NCBI RefSeq assembly: GCF_001424025.1
Contig: NZ_LMPZ01000003.1
Location: forward strand, 62,001 to 126,000
Length of the DNA: 64,000 nucleotides
Reading direction: 5' to 3'
From: Brevundimonas sp. Leaf363
Lineage (GTDB): Bacteria > Pseudomonadota > Alphaproteobacteria > Caulobacterales > Caulobacteraceae
Shown: piece after piece, positions 18,416 to 26,695 of the stretch
Position numbering within the stretch: position 1 is the first letter of the stretch
Layout: each line of letters opens with the position of its first letter
Notes under the pieces: generated by a model
What the model was told of the DNA's origin: nothing
Seen by the model: the letters and a program-made list of their open reading frames with translations, nothing else
Database searches by the model: none
Translations under genes and position numbers: made by a program

Positions 18416-20331
18416 GCACCCTGCCCCTCGACGGCTGGCTTACGGAGCCGCCCGTTCAACCCGACGCCAACGGGCCGGAGGACGTCCCCTTCGAGCCGTT
18501 CGACGCCCGCTGGATGCAGGCGACGCCGATCGAGCGGTTCGACTACATGGCCGAGCGTTACGCAGACCGGATCGCGGTCGATGACGGCGTCACGCGCCTG
18601 ACCTACGCCCAGGTGGCCAGGAAGGCCCGGGCGCTGGCTCAAAGGATCGATGCCGAGGCGCCGCCTGGACCGCTGGTCGGCGTGTTCCGGTACACCGCCC
18701 TAGTGCCGATCGTCATGATGGCGGCGCTGGCGACCGGACGCACGCTGATCCCGGTGGACGCCCTGCATCCCCAGGACCGCCAGCAGGCCATTCTGCGCAA
18801 CGCCGGCGCCGCCGCCCTGCTTCTGCAAACGGGCGTGGAGATCGATACGGTGCTGCCCGACCTGCCGCGCCTGGATATCGACCTGAACGCGCTGGACGAC
18901 GGCGAATGGCCCGTCGGCACGCTTAACATGCAGGGTGTGGCAGGCATCATCTACACGTCCGGCAGCACCGGAAATCCGAAGGGCCTGGCCTGGGGATTGG
19001 CGGGATTCACGCCCTACATCGGCACGCGCACCAATACGCTTCACCTGAATCCCGACGACCGGATCATCGCCTTGGGCTCCCTCTCGTCCGCGGGGCTCGG
19101 GGACGCGGTGTTCGCCTTGATGAACGGCGCGACACTGCGGATTGTCGAAATCATGCAAGCCGGCGTCGGCGAACTTCTGAGGATCATGGGCGAGGAGAAG
19201 GTCACGATCCTCAGCTTCGTCCCGACGATCCTGAGGTCCATCCTGCAGATGGACGAGGCGCCGGCGGCGTTCCGACACTTACGGATCCTCGAACTCTACG
19301 GCGACGCGACCCTGGCCAACGACGTGGCCTTCTTCCGAACCAAGTTGCCGGCCGACTGTCACATCCGGCTGGTGCTCGGAACGATGGAGTCTGGCGAGAT
19401 CTTCAGCTGGTTCGTGCCGAAGGACTGGAACGAGGCGGCCATGACGCTGCCATGCGGGTACGTCACGCCCGGCCGGTCGGTGGCCGTTCTCGATGACGAG
19501 GGCCGCCCGACGCCCGTGGGGGAGATCGGCAATGTGGTCATCCGTAGCCGTCAGATGGCCCTGGGCGCCTGGCAAGACGGACGATTGACGCCGGGCCCGT
19601 TCCTGACGGCGCCGGACGATCCCGAAAGCCGTGTCTACACACCGGGTGACCAGGTCAGAATCCGACACGACGGCCTGGCCGAATTCATCGGTCGGGTCGA
19701 TCGCCAGGTGAAGGTTCGCGGCATGCGCGCGGACCTTGGCGAGATCGAGGCCGCGCTGCGACAGCATCCCGACGTCGCCGATGTCGCGGTGGTCGCCGTC
19801 GCCCACCCGGACGATACCGAGATCGTCGCCTACATCACCGTCCATCGGCCCGACACGCCGCCATCGGCCTCCGACCTGAGAGCCACCGTCGTGGCCGAGA
19901 CGGCCGAGCACATGGCCCCGTCGCGCATCTTCGCCCTCGACGCCATTCCACGGCTTCCGAACTACAAGCCCGATCTGGTGCGCCTGTCGCAACAGGCGCA
20001 GCGCGATCTCGACCGCGGCGTCATCCCGACGCGTCCGGCGTCCCAAGACCTGGAGCCGGAAGTCGTCAGCGCCGTGGAGCAGGCCTGGGCCGCGACGCTG
20101 AGGGACCGCGCGGAACCCGGTCTGTCGTGGGAATCCTCCGGCGGCGACTCGCTTGAGGAACTGCAGCTGATCCACCGGATCGAGGTGGCGCTCGGCTATG
20201 AGCTCAACGTGCCGATCGAGGGCGATTTCACAGTCATCGACCTGGCGCGAGCCGTCGGCGACGCCATCACCGCCGGCGCAAAACCCCTTTCGCCCGACGA
20301 CCGGGTAGCCTTCCAGGACCTTGAAATATGA
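18412..20331 (+). CDS. NRPS-like adenylation domain with C-terminal carrier domain
   Basis: A 639-residue A-PCP didomain. Adenylation motifs: A3 YTSGSTGNPKG, A5-like LVLGTMESGE, A7 YTPGDQVRI, A8 GRVDRQVKVRGMRADLGEIE, and A10 lysine in PRLPNYKPD. The carrier site is S580 in SGGDSLEELQL, which should be phosphopantetheinylated. There is no condensation or thioesterase domain. The A4 region reads SLSSAGLGDAVFALMNGA. The aspartate that grips the alpha-amino group in ordinary amino-acid adenylation domains (FDxS) is replaced by serine, so the substrate may be a non-amino acid. It would load an acyl group on its own carrier for a partner enzyme. It overlaps the TonB receptor gene by four bases and the SCP2-like gene by four. 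Confidence 0.92.
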   Translation: MSTLPLDGWLTEPPVQPDANGPEDVPFEPFDARWMQATPIERFDYMAERYADRIAVDDGVTRLTYAQVARKARALAQRIDAEAPPGPLVGVFRYTALVPIVMMAALATGRTLIPVDALHPQDRQQAILRNAGAAALLLQTGVEIDTVLPDLPRLDIDLNALDDGEWPVGTLNMQGVAGIIYTSGSTGNPKGLAWGLAGFTPYIGTRTNTLHLNPDDRIIALGSLSSAGLGDAVFALMNGATLRIVEIMQAGVGELLRIMGEEKVTILSFVPTILRSILQMDEAPAAFRHLRILELYGDATLANDVAFFRTKLPADCHIRLVLGTMESGEIFSWFVPKDWNEAAMTLPCGYVTPGRSVAVLDDEGRPTPVGEIGNVVIRSRQMALGAWQDGRLTPGPFLTAPDDPESRVYTPGDQVRIRHDGLAEFIGRVDRQVKVRGMRADLGEIEAALRQHPDVADVAVVAVAHPDDTEIVAYITVHRPDTPPSASDLRATVVAETAEHMAPSRIFALDAIPRLPNYKPDLVRLSQQAQRDLDRGVIPTRPASQDLEPEVVSAVEQAWAATLRDRAEPGLSWESSGGDSLEELQLIHRIEVALGYELNVPIEGDFTVIDLARAVGDAITAGAKPLSPDDRVAFQDLEI

Positions 20332-20627
20332 CGTTCGACGAGATGACCCAGAAGCTGGCCGCCGCCGCCGCCGCTGAGCCCGGCAATGCCAAGTCCCTCA
20401 AGCTCGACATGGGCGACGCGGGCGTCATCCGCATCGCCGGCGCGGTGGTCGACAACCAGGACATCCCGAGCGATTGCACCGTCAGGGTCAGCAAGGACGA
20501 TTTCGAGAAGATCGTGCAGGGCGACCTTGATCCCACCTTCGCCTTCATGAGCGGCAAGCTGCGCGTCGATGGCGACATCGGCGTCGCCATGGGACTGCAG
20601 GCCGTCGTGGGTCGCGCCTTTGGCTGA
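20328..20627 (+). CDS. SCP2 sterol-binding-domain-like small protein
   Basis: A 99-residue single-domain protein resembling SCP2/sterol-carrier domains. It has a polar N-terminal helix (MTFDEMTQKLAAAAAAEP), alternating strands (GVIRIAGAVVDNQ, CTVRVSKDDF) and the typical DPTFAFMSGKLRVDGDIGVAMGLQ segment, which matches the G-K-x-x-x-G-D block of SCP2 proteins. SCP2 domains bind lipids or acyl groups in a hydrophobic tunnel. In this operon it may present or shield a hydrophobic intermediate. Starts within the stop of the adenylation gene and overlaps the next gene. Confidence 0.82.
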   Translation: MTFDEMTQKLAAAAAAEPGNAKSLKLDMGDAGVIRIAGAVVDNQDIPSDCTVRVSKDDFEKIVQGDLDPTFAFMSGKLRVDGDIGVAMGLQAVVGRAFG

Positions 20628-21822
20628 CGGTGGTTTCGGTGGCGCACGCGGACGACGGCTGATCGACGGCCTGACGCGCTATGTCGAGCGGGGCGAGATA
20701 CCCGGCGCGCTGGCCCTGGTGCGCCATCGCGATGAAGAGGTGCTGTTCGCACAGATCGGCAAGGCCGCCGATGAACACGATCATCCGATCGCGCGCGATA
20801 CCCTGTTCCGCATCGGCTCCATGACCAAGCCGATCGTCACCGCCGCGGCCATGACCCTGGTGGAAGAGGGAAGACTGCGGTTGTCGGACCGGGTCTCCCA
20901 GTGGCTGCCCGAACTGGCCGCGCCCAAGGTCCTGCCGTCGCCGGGCGCCAAGCTTTCCGAGGCTGTCCGCGCGCCGCGCCCCATCACGGTCGAGGACCTG
21001 TTGCTGCACCTCCCGGGCTTCGCCACCGCCCTGGTCGCCCAAGGCGATCTCGGCCAGGCGGTCCAGGTCTTGACCGCAGGTCTCGCTCAGCGCGCGGACA
21101 TGGAGCCTGACGCATGGATGAAGGCGCTGGGCGAACTGCCGCTGGCAAGGGCGCCGGGCGAAGAGGTCATCAACGGCTTCGCCACCGATGTCCTCGGGGT
21201 CCTGCTGTCGCGGCTGACCGGAAAGTCTCTGCCCGACCTTCTGAAATCGCGCATCCTCGATCCGCTCGGCATGGCGGACACCGACTTCTGGGCGCCGCCG
21301 GAAAAGGCGGGGCGCCTGTGCCCGGCCTATGTCGTCCAGTGGCTGTCTGGCAAACGCAAGGTCGTGGACGACCCCGCGAACAGCGCCTTCACCCGACAAC
21401 CGGCCTTTCCCTCGGGCTCCGGCGGGCTGGTCTCGTCCCTGGACGACTACACGGCGTTCGGCCGGATGATGCTGAACGGCGGTGAGCTCGACGGCCGGCG
21501 GGTCCTGTCGCGCGCATCTGTCCGTTTGATGACGACCAACTTCCTGACGCCCGAACAGCGCGCGCTTCCATTCTTCGGCTACCCATACTGGGCGGATCGG
21601 GGCCTCGGTCTGGGCCTATACGTGCTCGACGATCTGTCCAGGCATCGAGGGCTGGGCCGCGAAGGGCAGTACGGTTGGGGCGGCGCTTTCGCGACCACCT
21701 GGTTCAACGACCCGGCCGAGAACCTGACAGCGGTGCTGATGACCCAAGTGGCCTTCGCGGCGGTGATCCCCAACATCCGCGCCGACTTCGAGACGCTGGT
21801 TTACCAGGCGATCGACGCATGA
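20620..21822 (+). CDS. Serine hydrolase of the beta-lactamase/esterase (class C-like) family
   Basis: About 400 residues. The nucleophile motif SxxK is SMTK (S67, K70 with the TTG start at 20620) in RIGSMTKPIV. The family signature downstream is normally Y-S-x-x-x-D-V-L-G; here it reads N-G-F-A-T-D-V-L-G, so the usual base tyrosine is asparagine (N185). The C-terminal GWGGAFATTWFNDP block matches the H/KxG-type region of EstB/LovD relatives. Such proteins hydrolyse esters or transfer acyl groups (LovD type). No N-terminal signal is evident, so a cytoplasmic role on a carrier-bound substrate is possible. The start is uncertain: TTG 20620 overlaps the SCP2-like gene by eight bases, ATG 20569 by more. 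Ends in an ATGA junction with the next gene. Confidence 0.85.
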   Translation: MADGGFGGARGRRLIDGLTRYVERGEIPGALALVRHRDEEVLFAQIGKAADEHDHPIARDTLFRIGSMTKPIVTAAAMTLVEEGRLRLSDRVSQWLPELAAPKVLPSPGAKLSEAVRAPRPITVEDLLLHLPGFATALVAQGDLGQAVQVLTAGLAQRADMEPDAWMKALGELPLARAPGEEVINGFATDVLGVLLSRLTGKSLPDLLKSRILDPLGMADTDFWAPPEKAGRLCPAYVVQWLSGKRKVVDDPANSAFTRQPAFPSGSGGLVSSLDDYTAFGRMMLNGGELDGRRVLSRASVRLMTTNFLTPEQRALPFFGYPYWADRGLGLGLYVLDDLSRHRGLGREGQYGWGGAFATTWFNDPAENLTAVLMTQVAFAAVIPNIRADFETLVYQAIDA

Positions 21823-23012
21823 GCGCGCGGCTGGACGCGATCGGTATCGCGAGACACGTCCTGGAGGCCTCCGCCAGCGGAGGATCGATCGACCCCGGCG
21901 CCGCGCCCGCCATGACGTGGGCCTCCGCCCTCGAAGGCTTGATGCAGGCCGGGCAGCAGGACGCCGTAAGGCATGTGCTGCCGGCGCTGAGGCAGCATTT
22001 CCAGTCCCGATACTTCAGAAACCTGGACATCCGCCTGCGACAGGATCCTGAGCACGACGTCGGGCCGATCATTCTGGAAGAAGCTGCAGCGCGCATGCGC
22101 GAGTCCGAGGCGACGGAGCAGCCGCTGCGCGTTGACGGCATAAGGCCCGCCGTCTGGGCCGCGGCGATGGAGCGCCAGCTCGGCAAGGCGCGCCTGAGCG
22201 TGCTGGCGGACAATGTCGCTGTCTTGCGCTCCGCCTTCCCGACCGTCGCCTATTTCAGCAGCCTGGATGCGTTGCTTCAGCGCATCGCCGCCGTCGACCG
22301 GCGCGAACTCGAAATACGATCGGATTTCGTCAAAGTCGGCCGTGCGGGCGAAGCGGACACGGTGCTGTTCGTCTTCACCGTCACACCGGCCATGCGGTGT
22401 GGGGTGCCGCGGCAGATCCTGAACCGGCTGCTGTCGCGCTTGCCTGTCCACATCGTTTATCTGGCCGAGCCGAAGCCGGCGTTCTTCATGCGAGGGGTGC
22501 CGGGACTGGGCCCGGACTACCCGACCGTGCTCCAGGGCTTGAAAGATCTCGCCTCCGAGCTGGGCGCTTCCCGGATTCTGACGCTCGGGGCATCGCGCTC
22601 TGGCTATCCCGCGCTGCGGTTCGCGCTCGATCTCGGTGCAGAGGCAAGCCTGGTGTTCGGCGCCATGACCCACCTTTCGGACCGGACGCGGATCCTGGCC
22701 CAGAACTACGCCGCCGAGCACGAGATGGCGGTGGATCCCGAAGAACTGGCCGGTATCGACCTGAAGCCGCGATTGGCCGAAGCCGCCCAAGCGCCTCGAA
22801 TGACGCTCGTTTACGGCGCCGCCGACAGCATAAACCGGGACGAGGCTCTGCGGCTTGAAGAGATGACGAATGTCACCTGCGAGGCTTTGCCCGGAGGCCA
22901 TAACGCTCTGCTGACGGCCGTTCTGACGGATCGCTTCGACCCCCTGCTCGACGATCTCGTTCGAGGATCGTCTCAGGCCAAGACGACCGCCGGCCAGTCG
23001 CCTGCGCCCTAG
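21819..23012 (+). CDS. Alpha/beta-hydrolase-like protein with long N-terminal extension
   Basis: 397 residues. The C-terminal half looks like an alpha/beta hydrolase: nucleophile-type motif LGASRSGYPAL (G-x-S-x-x-G, S259), acid candidate in VYGAADSIN, and histidine in LPGGHNAL. The N-terminal half (about 1-200) is helical and unrecognised. It contains SALEGLMQAGQQDAVRHVLPALRQHF, and a start like SARLDAIGIARHVLEA. The G-x-S-x-x-G arrangement resembles atypical hydrolases of glycan and secretion clusters. It is the last gene of the operon, starting in the stop of the SxxK hydrolase. It may release or transfer the product of the carrier protein; this is inferred from position. Confidence 0.68.
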   Translation: MSARLDAIGIARHVLEASASGGSIDPGAAPAMTWASALEGLMQAGQQDAVRHVLPALRQHFQSRYFRNLDIRLRQDPEHDVGPIILEEAAARMRESEATEQPLRVDGIRPAVWAAAMERQLGKARLSVLADNVAVLRSAFPTVAYFSSLDALLQRIAAVDRRELEIRSDFVKVGRAGEADTVLFVFTVTPAMRCGVPRQILNRLLSRLPVHIVYLAEPKPAFFMRGVPGLGPDYPTVLQGLKDLASELGASRILTLGASRSGYPALRFALDLGAEASLVFGAMTHLSDRTRILAQNYAAEHEMAVDPEELAGIDLKPRLAEAAQAPRMTLVYGAADSINRDEALRLEEMTNVTCEALPGGHNALLTAVLTDRFDPLLDDLVRGSSQAKTTAGQSPAP

Positions 23013-23213
23013 CCTTGCATATGCCGAAGGTACGCATCCCGTCCGCAATGGCGTGCTCTCGAACTGTCCCCCCGCCTTCACCCCCACCACATTGGCGGCT
23101 CTTTCAGGGATACCGGGCGCCCCATCCATCGCGGCGAAGGCCATTCACAAGCCGCCCAGCCTAAGCCATGCCCCTCTGCCGGAACGCGTTCGTCTGACGA
23201 GCCGACTGGTCCC

Positions 23214-23459
23214 ATGAATGTCAGACGAGTGATCCTCGACCTCCTCGCACGGCGTCCTGCCGGCGGTACGCTTTGCCCCAGCGAGGTCGCTCGCGTGCTG
23301 GCGGATCAGTCTGGCGCTCCGTCCGAATGGCGCGCTCAGATGACCCCTGTGCATCAGGCGATCGACCAGATGGCGGCGGACGGCGAGGTGGGCCTGAGCT
23401 GGAAAGGCCGAGACCTGGCGGTTCGGAGCGGGCCGTACCGCATTCGATCGCCGCGCTGA
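23214..23459 (+). CDS. DUF3253 domain-containing protein
   Basis: An 81-residue protein. The pattern VRRVILDLLARRPAGGTLCPSEVAR, then WRAQMTPVHQAIDQMAADGEV and a closing GPYRIRSPR matches the DUF3253 family, a small predicted winged-helix-like protein of unknown function often found near DNA-repair or photolyase genes. It lies alone between the NRPS-like operon (201-bp gap) and the DUF3182 gene (94-bp gap). Confidence 0.8.
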   Translation: MNVRRVILDLLARRPAGGTLCPSEVARVLADQSGAPSEWRAQMTPVHQAIDQMAADGEVGLSWKGRDLAVRSGPYRIRSPR

Positions 23460-23553
23460 GCTCGCCCGGCCGTTAGGTGGAAGAAACGCCCTGAGACTTG
23501 AACCCGCCGCCCTCCCCGGGGTTAGGCCATCGTCAGGTAACTCGGGGGCCGAC

Positions 23554-24699
23554 ATGATCTCTCTGGACCACGTCGGCATCGCGCCCGTGCCGTCTTTCAC
23601 CAACGGCTTTCCCCTCGCCGGCATCGCGCTGTTCGATCCTGACGGTCACAGCCCCGGCAATCTTCATGACCAGCACTCTCGCGAGATGCTGGTCATGCGC
23701 CTGTCGACGCTGCTGCGGGTGCCGCTGCTGGGGTCCGTGATGGATGCGGACGACGTGGGCCCGGACGTCCTGCTCGTCCCGCGCGACACCCTGATCGACG
23801 AAACGATGACGTCGAAGACGAAGTTGACGATCGGCACCTTGCTGGGAGGCCAGGTCCCCTATCGCTTCGCCGCGACCAAGGCGATCACGCACGGTCTGAT
23901 CGACGCGGACGCGGTGCGTCCGGCCGGATGGTCTTCATCGATGGCCGAACGACTGGGGGATGCCGCCCTGGAGGGCTACACGGCCTTCACCGCCGAGGAT
24001 GCGATCGAAGCGGGCCGCCGGCTTCTGCGCAGCGGCCCTGCCCGCGTGAAGGAAGTGTGCGCACGGGCCAGCCTGGGCCAGACCGTGGTCGAGAACGACG
24101 CCCAGCTGGTTGCCGTGATCGAACAGCAGGACCCGCGTGTCCTGGCCGATTTCGGGATCGTCATCGAGGAGAACCTGATCGACCCGGAAACCTACAGCGT
24201 CGGATCGCTCTCCGTCGCCGGACTGGAGATCAGCTACGTCGGCGACCAGCGCGAAACGACCGACCACAAGAACCGGGCCGTTTACGGCGGCTCACGCCTG
24301 CGCTCAGTGCGCGGCGGGCTCGATCGGCTGACGCACCTGGGGCTGGACACCGAAGCGGTGGAGGCCATCCGGTGCGCCGCCGTCTTCGACGACGCCGCCA
24401 GGCGCGCCTATCCGTCCATGGTGCTGACCCGCCGGAACTATGACGTCATCGCGGGACGGGATGCGCGGGGTCAGCGACGCGTCGGCGTGCTGGAACAGTC
24501 GTGGCGCGTGGGCGGGGCCACCGGCGCGGAGATCGCCGCCCTGGAGGCGTTCGCCCGGTCTCCGGAACTGACCTCGGTCAATACGGCGACGGTCGAGGTG
24601 TACGGCATCGCAGAGACGCCGCAGGACGCCGTGATCTACTTCAAGGGGACCGACCCGGTGGTCGGCCCGATGACGAAATACGCGACGAGGACGGCGTGA
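23554..24699 (+). CDS. DUF3182 family protein (ATP-grasp-like)
   Basis: 381 residues. Recognised as DUF3182 from blocks such as TKLTIGTLLGGQVPYRFAATKAITHGL, the basic-acidic VKEVCARASLGQTVV segment, LIDPETYSVGSLSVAGLEISYVGDQ and SMVLTRRNYDVIAG. Members look like ATP-grasp ligases, but the reaction is not known to me. The stop overlaps the GTG start of the next gene (GTGA). That gene, an alpha/beta hydrolase, is therefore its probable functional partner: one may form a bond and the other cut it. Confidence 0.78.
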   Translation: MISLDHVGIAPVPSFTNGFPLAGIALFDPDGHSPGNLHDQHSREMLVMRLSTLLRVPLLGSVMDADDVGPDVLLVPRDTLIDETMTSKTKLTIGTLLGGQVPYRFAATKAITHGLIDADAVRPAGWSSSMAERLGDAALEGYTAFTAEDAIEAGRRLLRSGPARVKEVCARASLGQTVVENDAQLVAVIEQQDPRVLADFGIVIEENLIDPETYSVGSLSVAGLEISYVGDQRETTDHKNRAVYGGSRLRSVRGGLDRLTHLGLDTEAVEAIRCAAVFDDAARRAYPSMVLTRRNYDVIAGRDARGQRRVGVLEQSWRVGGATGAEIAALEAFARSPELTSVNTATVEVYGIAETPQDAVIYFKGTDPVVGPMTKYATRTA

Positions 24700-25454
24700 A
24701 CGATGCGCTCGACGTCGACGAAGGCCGGGTCGATCTGGCCGTCGACGGACAAAGACTGACCGGCACCCTGCTCCAGCCCGAAGCGCCGGTGCCGGGTCTG
24801 TTGTTTGTGCATGGTTGGGGTGGGGACCAGGAGGAAGATCTCGGCCATGCGGAAGAGCTCGCCCGGCTGGGCTGCGTCTGCTTCACCTTCGACCTGAGAG
24901 GCCATGCCGGAAGCGAGGCCCGTCAGGACGAGGTGACCCGCGAGGATGGACTGAACGACGTCAAGACCGCCTATGACTACCTGGCGTCCCAGCCCTTGAT
25001 CGACCCGTCCGCGATCGGCGTCATCGGCACGAGCTACGGCGGCTATCTCTCGGCCCTCCTGACCAAGGAAAGGCGCGTGCGCTGGCTGGCCCTGCGCGTC
25101 CCCGCGCTCTACCCGGACGCTGACTGGAACGTGCCGAAGGCCAAGCTGAACAAGGAAGAGGTCGCCGCCTACCGCAAACAGATCCGCTCGCCCGAAGACG
25201 ACAGGACGCTCGCCGCCTGCGCTGCGTTCGACGGCGACGTTCTGATCGTCGAGTCAGGGCAGGATGACCGCATCCCGCCAGAGACGATCCAGTCGTATCA
25301 GGCGGCGTTCAAGCGAGCGCGTTCGTTCACGCACCGCATCATCCCGGACGCATCGCACGCGATGCGCGATCCCGCGGATCAGAGGATCTACTCAACGATC
25401 CTGATCAACTGGGTTGAGGAAATGGTTCGTTCCAGCCGCCGGGCCTATCGCTGA
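24696..25454 (+). CDS. Alpha/beta hydrolase (dienelactone-hydrolase/prolyl-oligopeptidase-like)
   Basis: 252 residues from GTG 24696. Core features: LLFVHGWGGDQ (oxyanion HGxGG-type), FDLRGHAGS, the nucleophile elbow GTSYGGYLSAL, the acid in VESGQDDRIPPE and the histidine in IIPDASHAMRDP. There is no signal peptide. Start chosen because GTG overlaps the upstream stop by four bases and the conserved fold begins shortly after. Substrate unknown; co-expression with the DUF3182 protein is the main clue. Confidence 0.85.
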   Translation: MNDALDVDEGRVDLAVDGQRLTGTLLQPEAPVPGLLFVHGWGGDQEEDLGHAEELARLGCVCFTFDLRGHAGSEARQDEVTREDGLNDVKTAYDYLASQPLIDPSAIGVIGTSYGGYLSALLTKERRVRWLALRVPALYPDADWNVPKAKLNKEEVAAYRKQIRSPEDDRTLAACAAFDGDVLIVESGQDDRIPPETIQSYQAAFKRARSFTHRIIPDASHAMRDPADQRIYSTILINWVEEMVRSSRRAYR

Positions 25455-25493
25455 CGACGGCGGTCTGCTCGGCCGACGAGGCCTTTCGAAGTC

Positions 25494-26480
25494 TCACCCG
25501 CCAGGCAACGCCACCGACCGTGGCCAACTCAGCCGGGCCGCCGAGCCGGGCGTGCTGGGCGTGATCGACCATTCGCCGCCCAGCTGGCGGCTCAGCGCCA
25601 GGATGATCTTCAGCCCCAGGCTCTGCGGCGCATCGTGATCCCGAGACACGCCGATTCCATCGTCGCTGACGACCAGAACGCGGGACGGACCATCGTTTTC
25701 AAGACGGATGACGATGTGCCCCGGACGGTCCGGGAAGGCGTGTTCCAGCGCGTTGTTCACGCATTCGAGCATGATCAGAATGACAGGCGTCGCCTCCTCT
25801 GCGGACAGGGGTGCGCCGTCGCCCGAGACCGTCAGCCCGACGTCATCGCGCGCCGCGGCCTTCAGCGCATCTTCTGCGACGGCCCGGGCCAGGGACTCGA
25901 AGGCCGTCAGATTGGTCTCGGCCTCGGCGAGGCTTCGCTGGATGCGGGCGATCAGGGCCGTGCGAGCCGAGGCGTCGGCCAGCGCCTTGCGCGCCCCGGC
26001 GTCGGTGGCGCCGCGCGCCTCGATGCTCAGCAGGGCGCTGACGACCTGAATGTTGTTGGAGACGCGGTGCTGCACCTCCTTCATCAGGATGTCGCGGCTG
26101 GTGGCCAGGGCGGCGTTGCGCTCGACTTCTTGCGCCAATCGGCGTGACGCGTCGTCCATCCCCACGATGAAGAAGATGTCGATGGCCACGACGAAGACAT
26201 AGAAGGCGATCGCGACAAGGGTCGCCACGCCGAAGTCGAAACCGGTCGGCCCAATCCAGAACCACCAGGCCGACAATCCCGACAGCGTGGCGGTCAGCAG
26301 CGCCGGACGCAGGCCGGCGTAGAAGGCGACCAACACCACGGCCGGGAAGAACGTCAGATACGGAAAGCCGGGCGGAAACACGTGCGCCAGGCCATATCGC
26401 ACCGCGAAGGCTACGCCCCAGGCGACGATGGCCAAGGCAAAGCCCCGCACGGCGGATTGACGGAAGGTGTCTCGATGCAT
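25494..26480 (-). CDS. Sensor histidine kinase, HisKA_2/HWE type, with membrane sensor domain
   Basis: About 328 residues. N-terminal membrane segments (about 10-110: FALAIVAWGVAFAVRYGLAHV, PYLTFFPAVVLVAFYAGLRPALL, with WWFWIGP) form a DUF4118-like region similar to that in KdpD. The phospho-acceptor motif is MKEVQHRVSNNIQVVSALLSIEARG, the HisKA_2 pattern, followed by ECVNNALEHAFPD and SDDGIGV, SLGLKIILALSRQLGG. Kinases of this class signal in light and general stress pathways of alphaproteobacteria. No response regulator lies next to it. The start is uncertain: ATG 26480 begins just before the conserved helices, ATG 26564 would add 28 residues. Confidence 0.85.
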   Translation of the reverse strand: MHRDTFRQSAVRGFALAIVAWGVAFAVRYGLAHVFPPGFPYLTFFPAVVLVAFYAGLRPALLTATLSGLSAWWFWIGPTGFDFGVATLVAIAFYVFVVAIDIFFIVGMDDASRRLAQEVERNAALATSRDILMKEVQHRVSNNIQVVSALLSIEARGATDAGARKALADASARTALIARIQRSLAEAETNLTAFESLARAVAEDALKAAARDDVGLTVSGDGAPLSAEEATPVILIMLECVNNALEHAFPDRPGHIVIRLENDGPSRVLVVSDDGIGVSRDHDAPQSLGLKIILALSRQLGGEWSITPSTPGSAARLSWPRSVALPGG

Positions 26481-26695
26481 GACAGCCCACAGCGCGGCGT
26501 GGCTGTTGCCGTCTTTATCCGTGGCCGCCCCATCAATGTCCAGCGTTCGGCGGCCGCGGCCCATAGACCGCCCCAACGTCACACAAATCCCACTATAAAT
26601 CAGGTGATTATGTCGGACGCCCGACCCATGGCGCGGGTGGTCATGTCGTTGAACCCGATGTCGGCTCGCGGATTGGAGATGCCGAAGGGACATTC

